From Bacteroides caecigallinarum (lineage in GTDB: Bacteria > Bacteroidota > Bacteroidia > Bacteroidales > Bacteroidaceae): a stretch of DNA of 64,000 nucleotides. This document shows, piece by piece, positions 8,046 through 17,301 of the stretch. The notes under the pieces were generated by a model that saw only the letters and a program-made list of their open reading frames with translations, searched no databases and was not told where the DNA came from. How positions within the stretch are numbered: position 1 is the stretch's first letter; each line of letters begins with the position of its first letter. The stretch covers positions 25,940 to 89,939 of the forward strand of contig NZ_JACJLE010000008.1 in the NCBI RefSeq assembly GCF_016901995.1. The letters run 5' to 3'. Position numbers and translations under genes: made by a program.

Positions 8046-9410
8046 TTATTTTTCCATTACAATAAGTTCAAGCTTCTTTGCATTGGTACGTGTCTTGAGC
8101 CAGTCTGCCATACGTTTCTTATCAGCAGCAGATGGTTTCTTGGCACATTGCAATATAGCAAATGTAAGAGTGTCAGGCTTGAGACTGTCAAGTTCCAAAC
8201 GGATACTGCGCGACAGTGCAACGGACTTGATACCTCCACCGAACAAAGCTTTCATCTCTCCTGCCAATCTGCTGTCAGCCTGTCCGCTACGGGTATAGAG
8301 CTCCAACTGTGTTTTCAGGGAATCTATTTCATGCTGTTGTGCAGCAAGCTTCTGTTCACTCTTCTTGTAGAAGTCCTCCATCACCATCGACTTAATATTA
8401 CTTATGTCCATATCGCCATTATTCACTCCTTGGAATACTACAAGCTTAGTTTTTCCGAGGTTGTACTTTTCAAGCTTCTGCTCGGCAGCGGCTATCTGGC
8501 TTTCGGACACCTCATTGCCGACCATCACCACCTTAATCTCACGTTTGGAATAAGATATTTCCCTACTGAGGATTTGTGAATTAGGGAACTGGAGTTCCTC
8601 AGATATGTAATTGTTTGCAGCACTGTGATAGAATGTTTCCTTAACGATACCGTATGTAAGATATATCGCAGGACACATTGTCACTAAAGTTATGGTTATA
8701 ATATATTTACGAACCAGTTTCTCACGATTTTTATCCACAAACTCCTTGTGCTTGAATTTCATAAACCGTACTCCCAGGAAAGTGGCAAGGCTTATGAACA
8801 CGGAGTTGATGAAATAGAGATAGAAAGCTCCCAAGAAATAAAGCAGATTGCCGGTTGCCAATCCGAATCCGGCAGTACAGAGTGGCGGCATCAATGCTGT
8901 AGCGATAGCCACACCAGGTATGACATTACCTTTCTCCTTTGTAGCCACAGCCACTATACCAGCAAGACCACCGACCAGGGCTATGAATACGTCATAGATG
9001 GTAGGCGAAGTACGTGCCAACAATTCCGATTGCACTTCATCAAGCGGAGTGAATGCAAAATATATTGTGGCGGTAGTGACACTGAACACAGTAGCTATGA
9101 AATAACTCTTCAGAGAGCGCTTCATAAGTTCGAAATCGTTGATACCGATAGCAAGTCCCACACCCATAATAGGCCCCATAAGCGGAGAAATCAGCATGGC
9201 ACCGATGATTACGGCAGTAGAATTGACATTCAGTCCGAGAGAGGCAATAAAAGTGGCAAACACAAGAATCCACAAGTTTGCTCCACGGAATTCCACTCCA
9301 TTGCGGATGCTCTCAACCGTGAGTTGCTCATCCTCCATACTTTTGTTCAAGTCCAGATAGTCATCGTAAAACTTTCTTATCAGGTACTTCTTTCTGTTGT
9401 TAAGTTCCAT
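8046..9410 (-). CDS. DUF389 (TIGR00341-type) membrane protein
   Basis: The 454-residue protein has the DUF389 signature in its N-terminal half: a conserved stretch with LNVNSTAVIIGAMLISPLMG (about residues 60-80) and about six predicted membrane helices up to residue 245. The C-terminal half is soluble-looking and includes a heptad-like segment near residues 370-395. The biochemical role of the family is not established; a transport function has been suggested. It lies two bases downstream of the flippase gene, so the two are probably co-transcribed. The name rests on the recognised helix motif and is secure at family level only. Confidence 0.85.
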   Translation of the reverse strand: MELNNRKKYLIRKFYDDYLDLNKSMEDEQLTVESIRNGVEFRGANLWILVFATFIASLGLNVNSTAVIIGAMLISPLMGPIMGVGLAIGINDFELMKRSLKSYFIATVFSVTTATIYFAFTPLDEVQSELLARTSPTIYDVFIALVGGLAGIVAVATKEKGNVIPGVAIATALMPPLCTAGFGLATGNLLYFLGAFYLYFINSVFISLATFLGVRFMKFKHKEFVDKNREKLVRKYIITITLVTMCPAIYLTYGIVKETFYHSAANNYISEELQFPNSQILSREISYSKREIKVVMVGNEVSESQIAAAEQKLEKYNLGKTKLVVFQGVNNGDMDISNIKSMVMEDFYKKSEQKLAAQQHEIDSLKTQLELYTRSGQADSRLAGEMKALFGGGIKSVALSRSIRLELDSLKPDTLTFAILQCAKKPSAADKKRMADWLKTRTNAKKLELIVMEK

Positions 9411-9412
9411 AA

Positions 9413-10894
9413 TTATTTCTTTATAAATCGGTTAATAACAGGGATACTTCTCAAAGGTAAGTCTTTTTTTATGATATATGCAACAAACAGCACAAGTAAT
9501 AATGTACGGAAAGCAATACGCAACACTGTATTTTCAGGATAAATGTATATTGATGCTACATAAAGCACTGCCGCAAACACCAAATAGACGAACATATCCT
9601 TTATAGGATAAGCCACAGGATATTTCTTCTGACCTATGAAATACGACAGAACAGTGATAAGTCCATAGCCTGCCACCGATGCCCATGCCGAAGCCAGATA
9701 TCCGTACTTAGGAACCAGCCAGATATTAAGTATAAGTATCACCGCACATCCTATAAGAGAGAAATATGCTCCCCAGCGTGTCTCGTCAATCAGCTTATAC
9801 CAAAAAGAAAGATTGAAATAAATACCTTTCAATATTTCAGCTCCCATTACTATGGCAACCACACTAAGGCCTTCCCAATAGTCCGGAGCTACCATATATT
9901 TCAGAATATCCATATAGAACATCACAGCCAGAAATGCCAAAAGAGAGAAGATAAAGAAATACTTCATAGCTCCTGCGTAGGATGATGTGCTGTCCTTCTT
10001 ATTGCTGTTGCCAAACACGAAAGGCTCGTATGCATATCTGAAAGCCTGGGTAAACATAGCCATAATCATTGCTACCTTACTTGTGGCACTATATATACCC
10101 AGTTGTACAAGTCCTTCCTGACGGTCGTCATAAAGGAAAGGATATATCATCTTGTCAACAGTCTGGTTCAATATTCCCACTACCCCGAATATAAGTATCG
10201 GGAACGAATAGCTTAACATACGTTTCTGAAGTTCGAAGTCAGGTTTTAAAGTCAGCTGTCTCAGTTCCGGAATAAAGAAGAGCATCTGTGCCGCCGACAT
10301 TATCAGATTCGACACGAATATGTAGCCCACCAGATAATCAGGATTATAGAACCATGAGACCAATGAAGGTGCATGTTCGTTCAGCCATGGACAAAGAAGA
10401 AGGAAGAAGAGATTCAGAACTATATTGCCAATGATATTGAAAAGCTTTATTGACGCAAATTTTATAGGCCTTTTCTTATATCTGAGCCATGCGAAAGGAA
10501 TACAAAGAAACGAATCGAGAGCCACTACCACCATCATCATCCCCACATAATCCTTATGGTCGGGATATTCAAGGAATTGCGATATAGGCTCCAGAAATAT
10601 CAAGCCAAGAATAACAAAAAGCAACGATAGTCCTCCCACAAAAAGGGATGTATTAGAGAAAACCTTTACAGGGTCCTCTTCCGACTTGTTTGCAAAACGA
10701 AAAAAGCCTGTCTCCATACCGAAAGTAAGGAACACAAGTATAAGTGCCGTATAAGCATAAACATTCGACACTACACCGTAGCCTCCCGACTCTGCCGAAA
10801 GGACTGCCGTATATAGCGGAACGAGCAGATAGTTGAGGAAACGTCCTACTATACTGCTCAGTCCGTAAATTGCTGTATCTTTAACTAATGACAC
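9413..10894 (-). CDS. Polysaccharide flippase (Wzx/MATE-like, MOP superfamily)
   Basis: This 493-residue inner-membrane protein has about 12-14 hydrophobic helices and an N-terminus typical of oligosaccharide flippases (a DTAIYGLSSIVGRFLNYLLV-like start). Such proteins move lipid-linked glycans across the inner membrane for O-antigen or capsule assembly. No glycosyltransferases lie nearby, so the glycan is unknown. It sits between ruvB and the DUF389 gene on the same strand. The 181-base gap upstream carries repeats and could separate it from ruvB transcription. Confidence 0.85.
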   Translation of the reverse strand: MSLVKDTAIYGLSSIVGRFLNYLLVPLYTAVLSAESGGYGVVSNVYAYTALILVFLTFGMETGFFRFANKSEEDPVKVFSNTSLFVGGLSLLFVILGLIFLEPISQFLEYPDHKDYVGMMMVVVALDSFLCIPFAWLRYKKRPIKFASIKLFNIIGNIVLNLFFLLLCPWLNEHAPSLVSWFYNPDYLVGYIFVSNLIMSAAQMLFFIPELRQLTLKPDFELQKRMLSYSFPILIFGVVGILNQTVDKMIYPFLYDDRQEGLVQLGIYSATSKVAMIMAMFTQAFRYAYEPFVFGNSNKKDSTSSYAGAMKYFFIFSLLAFLAVMFYMDILKYMVAPDYWEGLSVVAIVMGAEILKGIYFNLSFWYKLIDETRWGAYFSLIGCAVILILNIWLVPKYGYLASAWASVAGYGLITVLSYFIGQKKYPVAYPIKDMFVYLVFAAVLYVASIYIYPENTVLRIAFRTLLLVLFVAYIIKKDLPLRSIPVINRFIKK

Positions 10895-10903
10895 GTTGGG
10901 AAT

Positions 10904-11066
10904 TAAGAATTAAAAATTAATAATTAATAATTAGAAAGAGTTGATCAGGCTTCAGTTACGAGTTGACCAGGCTTTGGCTTCGCTGACCTTTGGTTGACTC
11001 CGTCGATTTTCAATTCATCCGGACGGAGAACCTTGTCAACTCGTCAACTCGTTAACTTGTCAACTA
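10904..11066. repeat. Intergenic repeat block between ruvB and flippase genes
   Basis: Three kinds of simple repetition are visible: an AATTAAxAATTAAT array (10910-10934), two copies of GAGTTGAYCAGGCTT (about 10939-10953 and 10970-10975 onward, the second as AGTTGACCAGGCTTTGG), and a tandem of CAACTCGT/TAACTTGT units (11035-11066). The last unit is the reverse complement of the motif at 4491-4520. It resembles a non-coding dispersed repeat. Confidence 0.5.
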
Positions 11067-11075
11067 AATTAGTAT

Positions 11076-12101
11076 TCAATCAAAAAGCGTTTTCTCCTGC
11101 TGCCAGATGCTCCTTCCAAGATGTTTATATGCCAATTCTGTAACTTCACGACCACGAGGAGTGCGTTTCAGGAAACCTTCCTTTATAAGGAAAGGCTCAT
11201 ACACCTCCTCCAATGTACCGGGGTCTTCACCCAAAGCAGTGGCAATGGTAGTAAGCCCTACAGGACCACCCTTGAACTTGTCGATAATAGTACAAAGAAT
11301 CTTGTTGTCTATCTCATCGAGTCCATAGCGGTCGATGTTCAGAGCTTCAAGAGCATATTTGGCTATTTTCAAATCAATATGCCCGTCTCCTTTCACCTGG
11401 GCAAAATCACGTACTCGTCGGAGCAAGGCATTTGCTATACGTGGAGTTCCACGGCTTCTTGACGCAATCTCACCTGCAGCCTCAACATCGCATGTCACTC
11501 CGAGAATTCCGGCCGAACGCATAACTATGCGCGACAGAACATTCTCATCGTAATACTCCAAATGAAGATTTATACCGAATCTGGCTCTGAGCGGTGCAGT
11601 AAGCAATCCACTGCGTGTAGTTGCTCCTACTAGAGTAAAAGGATTCAAATCTAGCTGTATGCTTCGTGCCGACGGTCCCTTGTCTATCATTATGTCTATA
11701 CGATAGTCCTCCATAGCGGAATACAGGAACTCCTCTACTACCGGACTCAGACGGTGTATCTCATCGATAAACAACACATCATTAGGTTCCAGACTGGTCA
11801 GCACTCCGGCCAAATCACCCGGTTTGTCAAGTACAGGCCCTGAAGTAACCTTGAAACCTACTCCAAGCTCGTTTGCTATGATATTACTCAATGTAGTCTT
11901 TCCCAATCCCGGAGGTCCGTGAAGCAGCACATGATCCAGAGCCTCAGCCCTGAGCCTTGCAGCCTTCACGAAGATACGCAGATTATCAACAACCTTGTCC
12001 TGTCCGCTGAAATCCTCAAATTGTAGCGGACGGAGGGCGTTCTCAAAATCGCGTTCCTTTCCCGTAGGCTTATAATCTCTTATATCAAACTGATCTTCCA
12101 T
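11076..12101 (-). CDS. ruvB: Holliday junction branch migration helicase RuvB
   Basis: RuvB is the hexameric AAA+ motor that, with RuvA and RuvC, drives branch migration and resolution of recombination junctions. The 341 residues match the family. Walker A is GPPGLGKTT (about 62-70), Walker B is LFIDEIHRL (about 110-118), sensor I is in the GATTRSG segment, the arginine finger lies in the APLRARFG segment, and a winged-helix C-terminus follows. ruvA and ruvC are not in the window. The start at 12101 gives a typical N-terminus. Confidence 0.97.
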   Translation of the reverse strand: MEDQFDIRDYKPTGKERDFENALRPLQFEDFSGQDKVVDNLRIFVKAARLRAEALDHVLLHGPPGLGKTTLSNIIANELGVGFKVTSGPVLDKPGDLAGVLTSLEPNDVLFIDEIHRLSPVVEEFLYSAMEDYRIDIMIDKGPSARSIQLDLNPFTLVGATTRSGLLTAPLRARFGINLHLEYYDENVLSRIVMRSAGILGVTCDVEAAGEIASRSRGTPRIANALLRRVRDFAQVKGDGHIDLKIAKYALEALNIDRYGLDEIDNKILCTIIDKFKGGPVGLTTIATALGEDPGTLEEVYEPFLIKEGFLKRTPRGREVTELAYKHLGRSIWQQEKTLFD

Positions 12102-12197
12102 ATAATATTGTAAAATACAAATGCAAAATTACAAAAGAAAATCATGAAAAGAACATATTTAAGCCAAAATAGGATAAACAGAAAGTGCGTCATTGCT

Positions 12198-13721
12198 TTA
12201 TAACGGCAGCGTTATCTTAAAGTATTCACTGTCTCTATGCTCTTTCTTGATTATATCAATCATCTTCTGTACAATATCAGGATGATTTGCAGAAATATCA
12301 TTATCCTCATGAATATCAGTTGATAAATCATATAGATGAGGTTTGCCTTTCTTTACGACCAACTTCCAGTCGCCCATACGTACTGCCATCTGGTCTGTTT
12401 CATGGAATTCCCAATACAGATAGTCATGTTTCTTCTGCATTTCATCATTTCCCATCAAAGTAGGAGCAAACGATATACCGTCAAAACAGTCACCGTCAAG
12501 TTTCTTATTTAAATACTTTTTAGGGAATTTCTTATCGCCAACCAGTTCGCAGAAAGTAGGCATAATATCATAGAAAGCCAACTGATGATCGTTCACTGTT
12601 CCAGCCTCAACTTTACCAGGCCAACGCACAATAAAAGGAATTCTTATTCCACCTTCATAACACTGGCGTTTCAAGCCTCGCAATTTTCCGTCACGGCCGA
12701 AAAACTCCGGATCTGCACCACCCTCTTCATGAGGACCGTTATCGCTACTGAATATTACTATGGTATTTTCATCAAAACCTTTCTCTTTCAGCTTCGCCAA
12801 TATCTCACCCACGTATTCATCCAAACGGGTTATCATTCCGGCAAACTCAGCATGAGTATGTACTGCAGGATTGTATCTGCTGCCTTCTTCACCGCCCCAA
12901 GTCTTGTCGTGGAAAAACTTTTTCTTATATGACTTCAAAATGGAATCATTTGGCTGAGCCAACTCTGCATGAGGTAATGTGTATGTAAAGAAACCATAGA
13001 AAGGAGTACTTCCGTCTTGCGAATCAATCCACTTAAGAGCCTCACGATGAATCATATCTGCAGAATATTGTGGACGTTTCTTATAGTCGTCGCCATACAT
13101 CGGATATTTAATGTTTTCATCCATTATAATACGTACTGTTGCCGTATCTCCCATCGACTTACTGTAACGGTTTAGGAAATTAGGATAATAAAGATGTGCC
13201 TGGAACTGACATATGAATCCATAATATTCATCTATTCCACGCTTGTCTGGAGTAGAGCACGAGCCTTCATATCCTCCTGCCCACTTACCGAACATACCCG
13301 TGGTATATCCGTTTTTTTTCATTATTTCAGGAAGAATGATATGAGCAGGATCATATGGCTCCTGACCTACGACTGTATATTCATCATTGTCGCCATACTT
13401 CATGGTAGGAACATTTTTCCAATATTCCTTATTTCCACGCACGTGTGTATGTCCGGAATGCTGTCCTGTCATTATCGTAGCACGCGACGGCGCACTCACT
13501 GGGCTACCGGCATAGGCCTGTGTAAAGCGCATTCCTTCTTGCGCCATACGGTCAATATTAGGTGTATTGATATATTTCTGGCCATAGCATCCCAAATCGC
13601 CATATCCCATATCGTCGCATAAGATGAAAATGATATTAGGTCTCTCTGTTTTTTTAGCGGCTTGAACTTGACACACACCAGTCGCAAATACTCCTGCACA
13701 AATCACTATGTTCTTAATCAT
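12198..13721 (-). CDS. Secreted S1-family sulfatase (serine type)
   Basis: The 507-residue protein begins with a signal peptide (cleavage after about residue 22, QA-A). It has the sulfatase core: metal-binding DDMGYGDLGCYG, and the active-site motif SAPSR at 76-80. Ser76 is expected to be oxidised to formylglycine by an anaerobic sulfatase-maturing enzyme, which is not in the window. SSDNGPHEEGG and the C-terminal KLVV segments match the family. It should hydrolyse a sulfate ester in the periplasm or at the surface. It stands alone between ruvB and pckA, not in the glycosaminoglycan locus, and the substrate is unknown. Confidence 0.9.
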   Translation of the reverse strand: MIKNIVICAGVFATGVCQVQAAKKTERPNIIFILCDDMGYGDLGCYGQKYINTPNIDRMAQEGMRFTQAYAGSPVSAPSRATIMTGQHSGHTHVRGNKEYWKNVPTMKYGDNDEYTVVGQEPYDPAHIILPEIMKKNGYTTGMFGKWAGGYEGSCSTPDKRGIDEYYGFICQFQAHLYYPNFLNRYSKSMGDTATVRIIMDENIKYPMYGDDYKKRPQYSADMIHREALKWIDSQDGSTPFYGFFTYTLPHAELAQPNDSILKSYKKKFFHDKTWGGEEGSRYNPAVHTHAEFAGMITRLDEYVGEILAKLKEKGFDENTIVIFSSDNGPHEEGGADPEFFGRDGKLRGLKRQCYEGGIRIPFIVRWPGKVEAGTVNDHQLAFYDIMPTFCELVGDKKFPKKYLNKKLDGDCFDGISFAPTLMGNDEMQKKHDYLYWEFHETDQMAVRMGDWKLVVKKGKPHLYDLSTDIHEDNDISANHPDIVQKMIDIIKKEHRDSEYFKITLPL

Positions 13722-13876
13722 AATACTTTGAATTTTGAGGTTAAACCTTTAAAAATTAAGTTATAAGTCTAGTTTTACAAAATATAATAACCAGACGCTA
13801 ATATAGGAATATTTTCCGGAATAAGACTTTTCAGAAGAAGACAAACTGAAAATTTTTTATTACATACCGCTTAAAA

Positions 13877-13913
13877 CAAAAAAAGCTGCCCCATTTCTGA
13901 GACAGCTTTTTGT
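13877..13913 (-). terminator. Intrinsic terminator after pckA
   Basis: A stem formed by AAAAAGCTG (about 13880-13888) and CAGCTTTTT (about 13903-13911) closes a 14-base loop. On the minus strand it is followed by a U-rich run. It lies about 20 bases beyond the pckA stop. Confidence 0.8.
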
Positions 13914-13932
13914 TATATGTTGTAGTATTAAA

Positions 13933-15537
13933 TTACAACTTTGGACCAGCAGCAACAAGAGCCTTACCAGCTTCGTTACCTGTAAACTTAGCGAAGTTCT
14001 TGATGAAACGTCCAGCCAAGTCTTTAGCTTTTTCTTCCCACTTGCAAGCGCAGTCGTAAGTGTCACGTGGGTCAAGAATCTTAGGATCAACACCCGGCAA
14101 TTCAGTAGGAACGACAAAGTTGAAGTAAGGGATAGTCTTAGTTGGAGCTTTTTCGATAGAACCGTCAAGGATAGCATCGATGATACCACGAGTATCACGG
14201 ATAGAGATACGTTTGCCAGTTCCGTTCCAGCCAGTGTTAACCAAGTAAGCCTTAGCACCTGTCATCTTCATCTTCTTAACCAATTCTTCAGCATATTTTG
14301 TTGGGTGCAATGACAAGAATGCAGCACCGAAACAAGCAGAGAATGTAGGAGTTGGTTCAGTGATACCACGTTCTGTACCAGCCAACTTAGCAGTAAATCC
14401 TGACAGGAAGTAGTACTGAGCCTGTTCCTCGTTCAAGATTGATACTGGAGGCAATACACCGAACGCATCAGCTGACAAGAAGATAACTTGTTTAGCGTGA
14501 GGACCTTTAGAAACCGGTTTAACGATGTTGTTGATGTGATAGATAGGGTAAGAAACACGAGTGTTTTCAGTTACGCTCTTATCAGCGAAGTCTATCTTAC
14601 CGTTAGCGTCAACAGTTACGTTTTCCAACAAAGCGTCACGTTTGATAGCATTGTAGATATCTGGCTCTGATTCCTTATCAAGGTTGATAACCTTAGCGTA
14701 GCAACCACCTTCGTAGTTGAATACACCTTCGTTATCCCATCCGTGTTCGTCATCACCAATCAACAGACGTTTAGGGTCAGTTGACAAAGTTGTCTTACCT
14801 GTACCAGACAGACCGAAGAAGATAGCTGAGCTCTTGCCTTCTTTATCTGTGTTAGCTGAACAGTGCATAGAAGCGATACCACGAAGTGGGTTGAAGTAGT
14901 TCATCATAGAGAACATACCTTTCTTCATTTCACCACCATACCAAGTGTTAAGGATAACCTGTTCCTTAGTAGTAAGGTTGAATACAACTGCTGTTTCAGA
15001 GTTCAAGCCAAGTTCTTTGTAGTTTTCAACTTTAGCCTTAGAAGCGTTGTAAACGATGAAGTCAGGTTCGAATGATTCAAGTTCTTCAGCTGTTGGGCGG
15101 ATGAACATGTTAGTTACGAAGTGAGCCTGCCATGCAACTTCCATGATGAAACGAACTTTCAAGCGAGTAGCTTCGTTAGCACCGCAGAAACCATCAACTA
15201 CATAAAGTTTCTTGTTTGACAATTCTTTAGCAGCAAGTTCTTTCAATACATTCCAAGCTTCTGTAGTTACAGGCTTGTTGTCGTTTTTATATTCTTCTGA
15301 AGTCCACCATACAGTGTTTTCACTTGTAGCGTCTTTTACCAAGAATTTATCTTTAGGAGAACGACCAGTGTAGATACCAGTCATAACGTTCACTGCACCA
15401 AGTTCAGTTACCTGACCTTTTTCATAGCCTTCCAAACCAGCTTTTGTTTCTTCAGCGAACAATACTTCGTATGAAGGATTGTGCAAGATTTCTACGGTAC
15501 CCTGGATACCGTATTTGGTAAGATCTAAATTTGCCAT
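13933..15537 (-). CDS. pckA: ATP-dependent phosphoenolpyruvate carboxykinase
   Basis: PckA interconverts oxaloacetate + ATP and PEP + CO2 + ADP. In Bacteroides it is thought to run in the PEP-carboxylating direction during fermentation to succinate. The 534 residues include the kinase P-loop [11 protein letters not shown] (about 243-253), the metal/substrate motif [10 protein letters not shown], and the RYPxxxI/NNI region (IYHINNIV) followed by AFGVLPPVS. It is a single-gene unit with its own promoter and terminator. Codon use appears biased toward frequent codons, in keeping with high expression. Confidence 0.97.
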   Translation of the reverse strand: MANLDLTKYGIQGTVEILHNPSYEVLFAEETKAGLEGYEKGQVTELGAVNVMTGIYTGRSPKDKFLVKDATSENTVWWTSEEYKNDNKPVTTEAWNVLKELAAKELSNKKLYVVDGFCGANEATRLKVRFIMEVAWQAHFVTNMFIRPTAEELESFEPDFIVYNASKAKVENYKELGLNSETAVVFNLTTKEQVILNTWYGGEMKKGMFSMMNYFNPLRGIASMHCSANTDKEGKSSAIFFGLSGTGKTTLSTDPKRLLIGDDEHGWDNEGVFNYEGGCYAKVINLDKESEPDIYNAIKRDALLENVTVDANGKIDFADKSVTENTRVSYPIYHINNIVKPVSKGPHAKQVIFLSADAFGVLPPVSILNEEQAQYYFLSGFTAKLAGTERGITEPTPTFSACFGAAFLSLHPTKYAEELVKKMKMTGAKAYLVNTGWNGTGKRISIRDTRGIIDAILDGSIEKAPTKTIPYFNFVVPTELPGVDPKILDPRDTYDCACKWEEKAKDLAGRFIKNFAKFTGNEAGKALVAAGPKL

Positions 15538-15596
15538 TGTTCTAATGAATTTAATTGGTTATTATTTTAGATATATTTATTTCCTTTTTGGCGACA

Positions 15597-15625
15597 CAAA
15601 AATACAACATTTTATTTGAATGCAA
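15597..15625 (-). promoter_or_regulatory. pckA promoter (bacteroidal -33/-7)
   Basis: On the minus strand, TTG at 15625-15623 and TATTTTTG at 15604-15597 are separated by 18 bases. This fits the TTTG-N19-TAnnTTTG promoter of the Bacteroides primary sigma factor. It lies about 60 bases ahead of the pckA ATG. Confidence 0.65.
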
Positions 15626-15802
15626 TTAATAATTAGAGAAAAAAATCCGTAATAATGAAATATTTATACTTGTGTAACACATTTGCAAGGTATATGTTGC
15701 AAAACATAGTTTAAGGACTAGAATTCAGGCATTAAGAAGCCTTCGCAAAACGCCTTGGCATTTGATTTAAAACGATTTGGCTTTTTCTGCAATACATCTC
15801 AT

Positions 15803-15843
15803 ACAAAAAGAAGACTGCCCGAAGATCACTCCCCAGGCAGCCC
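15803..15843 (-). terminator. Intrinsic terminator of the RND efflux operon
   Basis: Minus-strand reading gives GGGGCTGCC, a loop of about 16 bases, GGGCAG, then a U-rich TCTTCTTTTTG run. The stem is CTGCC/GGCAG (15815-15819 with 15836-15840). It follows the last gene of the efflux operon by 75 bases. Confidence 0.7.
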
Positions 15844-15918
15844 CAATCATCTAATTATCACACTAGATAATGATAACAGTTAATTTTATATGAAATGATT
15901 GTGTGTGTTTCCGGAATT

Positions 15919-17283
15919 TCATTCTCCCCTTCCTCCTCCTAGAGCCTGGTAGAGACTTATCACACTCTGTATCTCCATAAAGCGGTTAGATACTTGTGTG
16001 AGTTGTGCATTGAGCAATGACTGACGCGCAGTCAATACCTCAAGATAGTTTGTTGTTCCGTATTCCATAAGCAGTGAGGTGCTCATTACAGTCTTTTCCA
16101 AAGCCTTTACCTGTTTCTGATAAAGCTCGGTTTTCGACTTGCATGACTGATATGCTGTAAGTGCATCGTTCACCTCGGCTCCGGCATTCAACAATGTCTG
16201 CTGGAAATTCAGACTGGCCTCTTCCTGCTGAGCCTTTGCTATACGGAGTTGTGCTATATTCTGTCCACGGTTGAACAGAGGTAAAGTGAGCTGTCCCACA
16301 GCATTGGCAATAAACTTGGCAGGATTAACAATAATCGATCCTGCAAGATTTGTCCATCCGGCAGTTCCGCTAAGCACTATTGAAGGATAGAAAGCCGAAC
16401 GTGCCTGGTTGGTAACATAGAATGCAGCCTCAAGAGAACGTTCCGCCGAACGGACGTCAGGACGGTTTGACAACATTTGCAATGGCACACCAACAGACAA
16501 ATCCTCAGGCATCTTCTGATCCGCTAATTTTCCACGTTCATAATCGCGTGGAGTTTCTGCCAGAAGCAGTGCCATACTGTTCAATGTCTGGTTAATCTGT
16601 TCTTTCAGGTCAATTACAGACGTCTGCACACTATAATATGTAGCTTCCATCTGTGAAACACCTGCTTCATTATATTGTCCGGCATCCATAAGCGCACGTG
16701 CAGCATCTACCGTTTCTTTCCATGCAGTTTCTGTCTCCTGCGACAACGCCAATTGTTCGTCAAGCATAAGAAGTGTATAATATGTATTGGCTACACTTGC
16801 TATCAGTTGCGAACGTACAGCCTGCTTATAATCAATGCTTTGTGCATATAATGCCTGAGCCTGTTTCTTGGAATTGCGCATACGTCCGAAGATATCAAGT
16901 TCCCAACTTGCTGTAACAGGAAGCTGATATGATTTTGTGGCTTTCTGACCATCAAAGCTGCTGATTGTTCCCTGCGGAGCCAAAGCGAATGACGGCAGGA
17001 AAGCAAGCTTAGAAGCAAGGAGAGTAGCTTTCGACTCTTCTATTCTCAATTGCGCAGACTGATAATCGGTATTATTCTGCAATGCCTGCTCTATCAAGGT
17101 CTGCAGATGAGGATCTGTGAAAACCTCTTTCCAGTCGGAATTGCCGAAATTCAGCGTATCCGCAACCTCTACCTTTTCTCCGTACAGGCTGTCAGGAACT
17201 GTTTCTGCAGGTTTATATTTTGTATATATACCACAGCTGCTTAACATTGCAGCTGTAGTAGTAAGTATTATAAATTTCTTCAT
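15919..17283 (-). CDS. RND efflux outer-membrane lipoprotein (NodT/OprM family)
   Basis: The 454-residue protein forms the TolC-like outer-membrane channel of a tripartite pump. It has a lipoprotein signal with the lipobox LSSC (Cys17), then two repeats of the long alpha-helical outer-membrane efflux domain, with DIFGRMRN near residue 156 and a SNRPDVRSAE segment near 290. It is the last of three genes (fusion protein, pump, channel) separated by 18-41 bases on the minus strand, so co-transcription is expected. Confidence 0.93.
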   Translation of the reverse strand: MKKFIILTTTAAMLSSCGIYTKYKPAETVPDSLYGEKVEVADTLNFGNSDWKEVFTDPHLQTLIEQALQNNTDYQSAQLRIEESKATLLASKLAFLPSFALAPQGTISSFDGQKATKSYQLPVTASWELDIFGRMRNSKKQAQALYAQSIDYKQAVRSQLIASVANTYYTLLMLDEQLALSQETETAWKETVDAARALMDAGQYNEAGVSQMEATYYSVQTSVIDLKEQINQTLNSMALLLAETPRDYERGKLADQKMPEDLSVGVPLQMLSNRPDVRSAERSLEAAFYVTNQARSAFYPSIVLSGTAGWTNLAGSIIVNPAKFIANAVGQLTLPLFNRGQNIAQLRIAKAQQEEASLNFQQTLLNAGAEVNDALTAYQSCKSKTELYQKQVKALEKTVMSTSLLMEYGTTNYLEVLTARQSLLNAQLTQVSNRFMEIQSVISLYQALGGGRGE

Positions 17284-17301
17284 GTGTTATTCTTTTAATG
17301 A

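Larger units (their letters stand above)
15538..15918. other. Intergenic region holding the pckA promoter and the efflux operon terminator
   Basis: No gene is visible. Its right part ends the efflux operon (terminator at 15803-15840) and its left part carries the pckA promoter (15597-15625), giving a leader of about 55 bases. The section 15640-15800 shows no clear structure. Confidence 0.6.

Noticed and set aside
7743..8579. Plus-strand open frame across the helicase end and DUF389 gene
   Set aside because: It runs through the helicase tail in another frame, across a strong terminator, and antisense to DUF389.
11033..11066. Tandem CAACTCGT units considered as CRISPR
   Set aside because: Units are only 7-9 bases and directly adjacent, with no spacers and no cas genes in the window.
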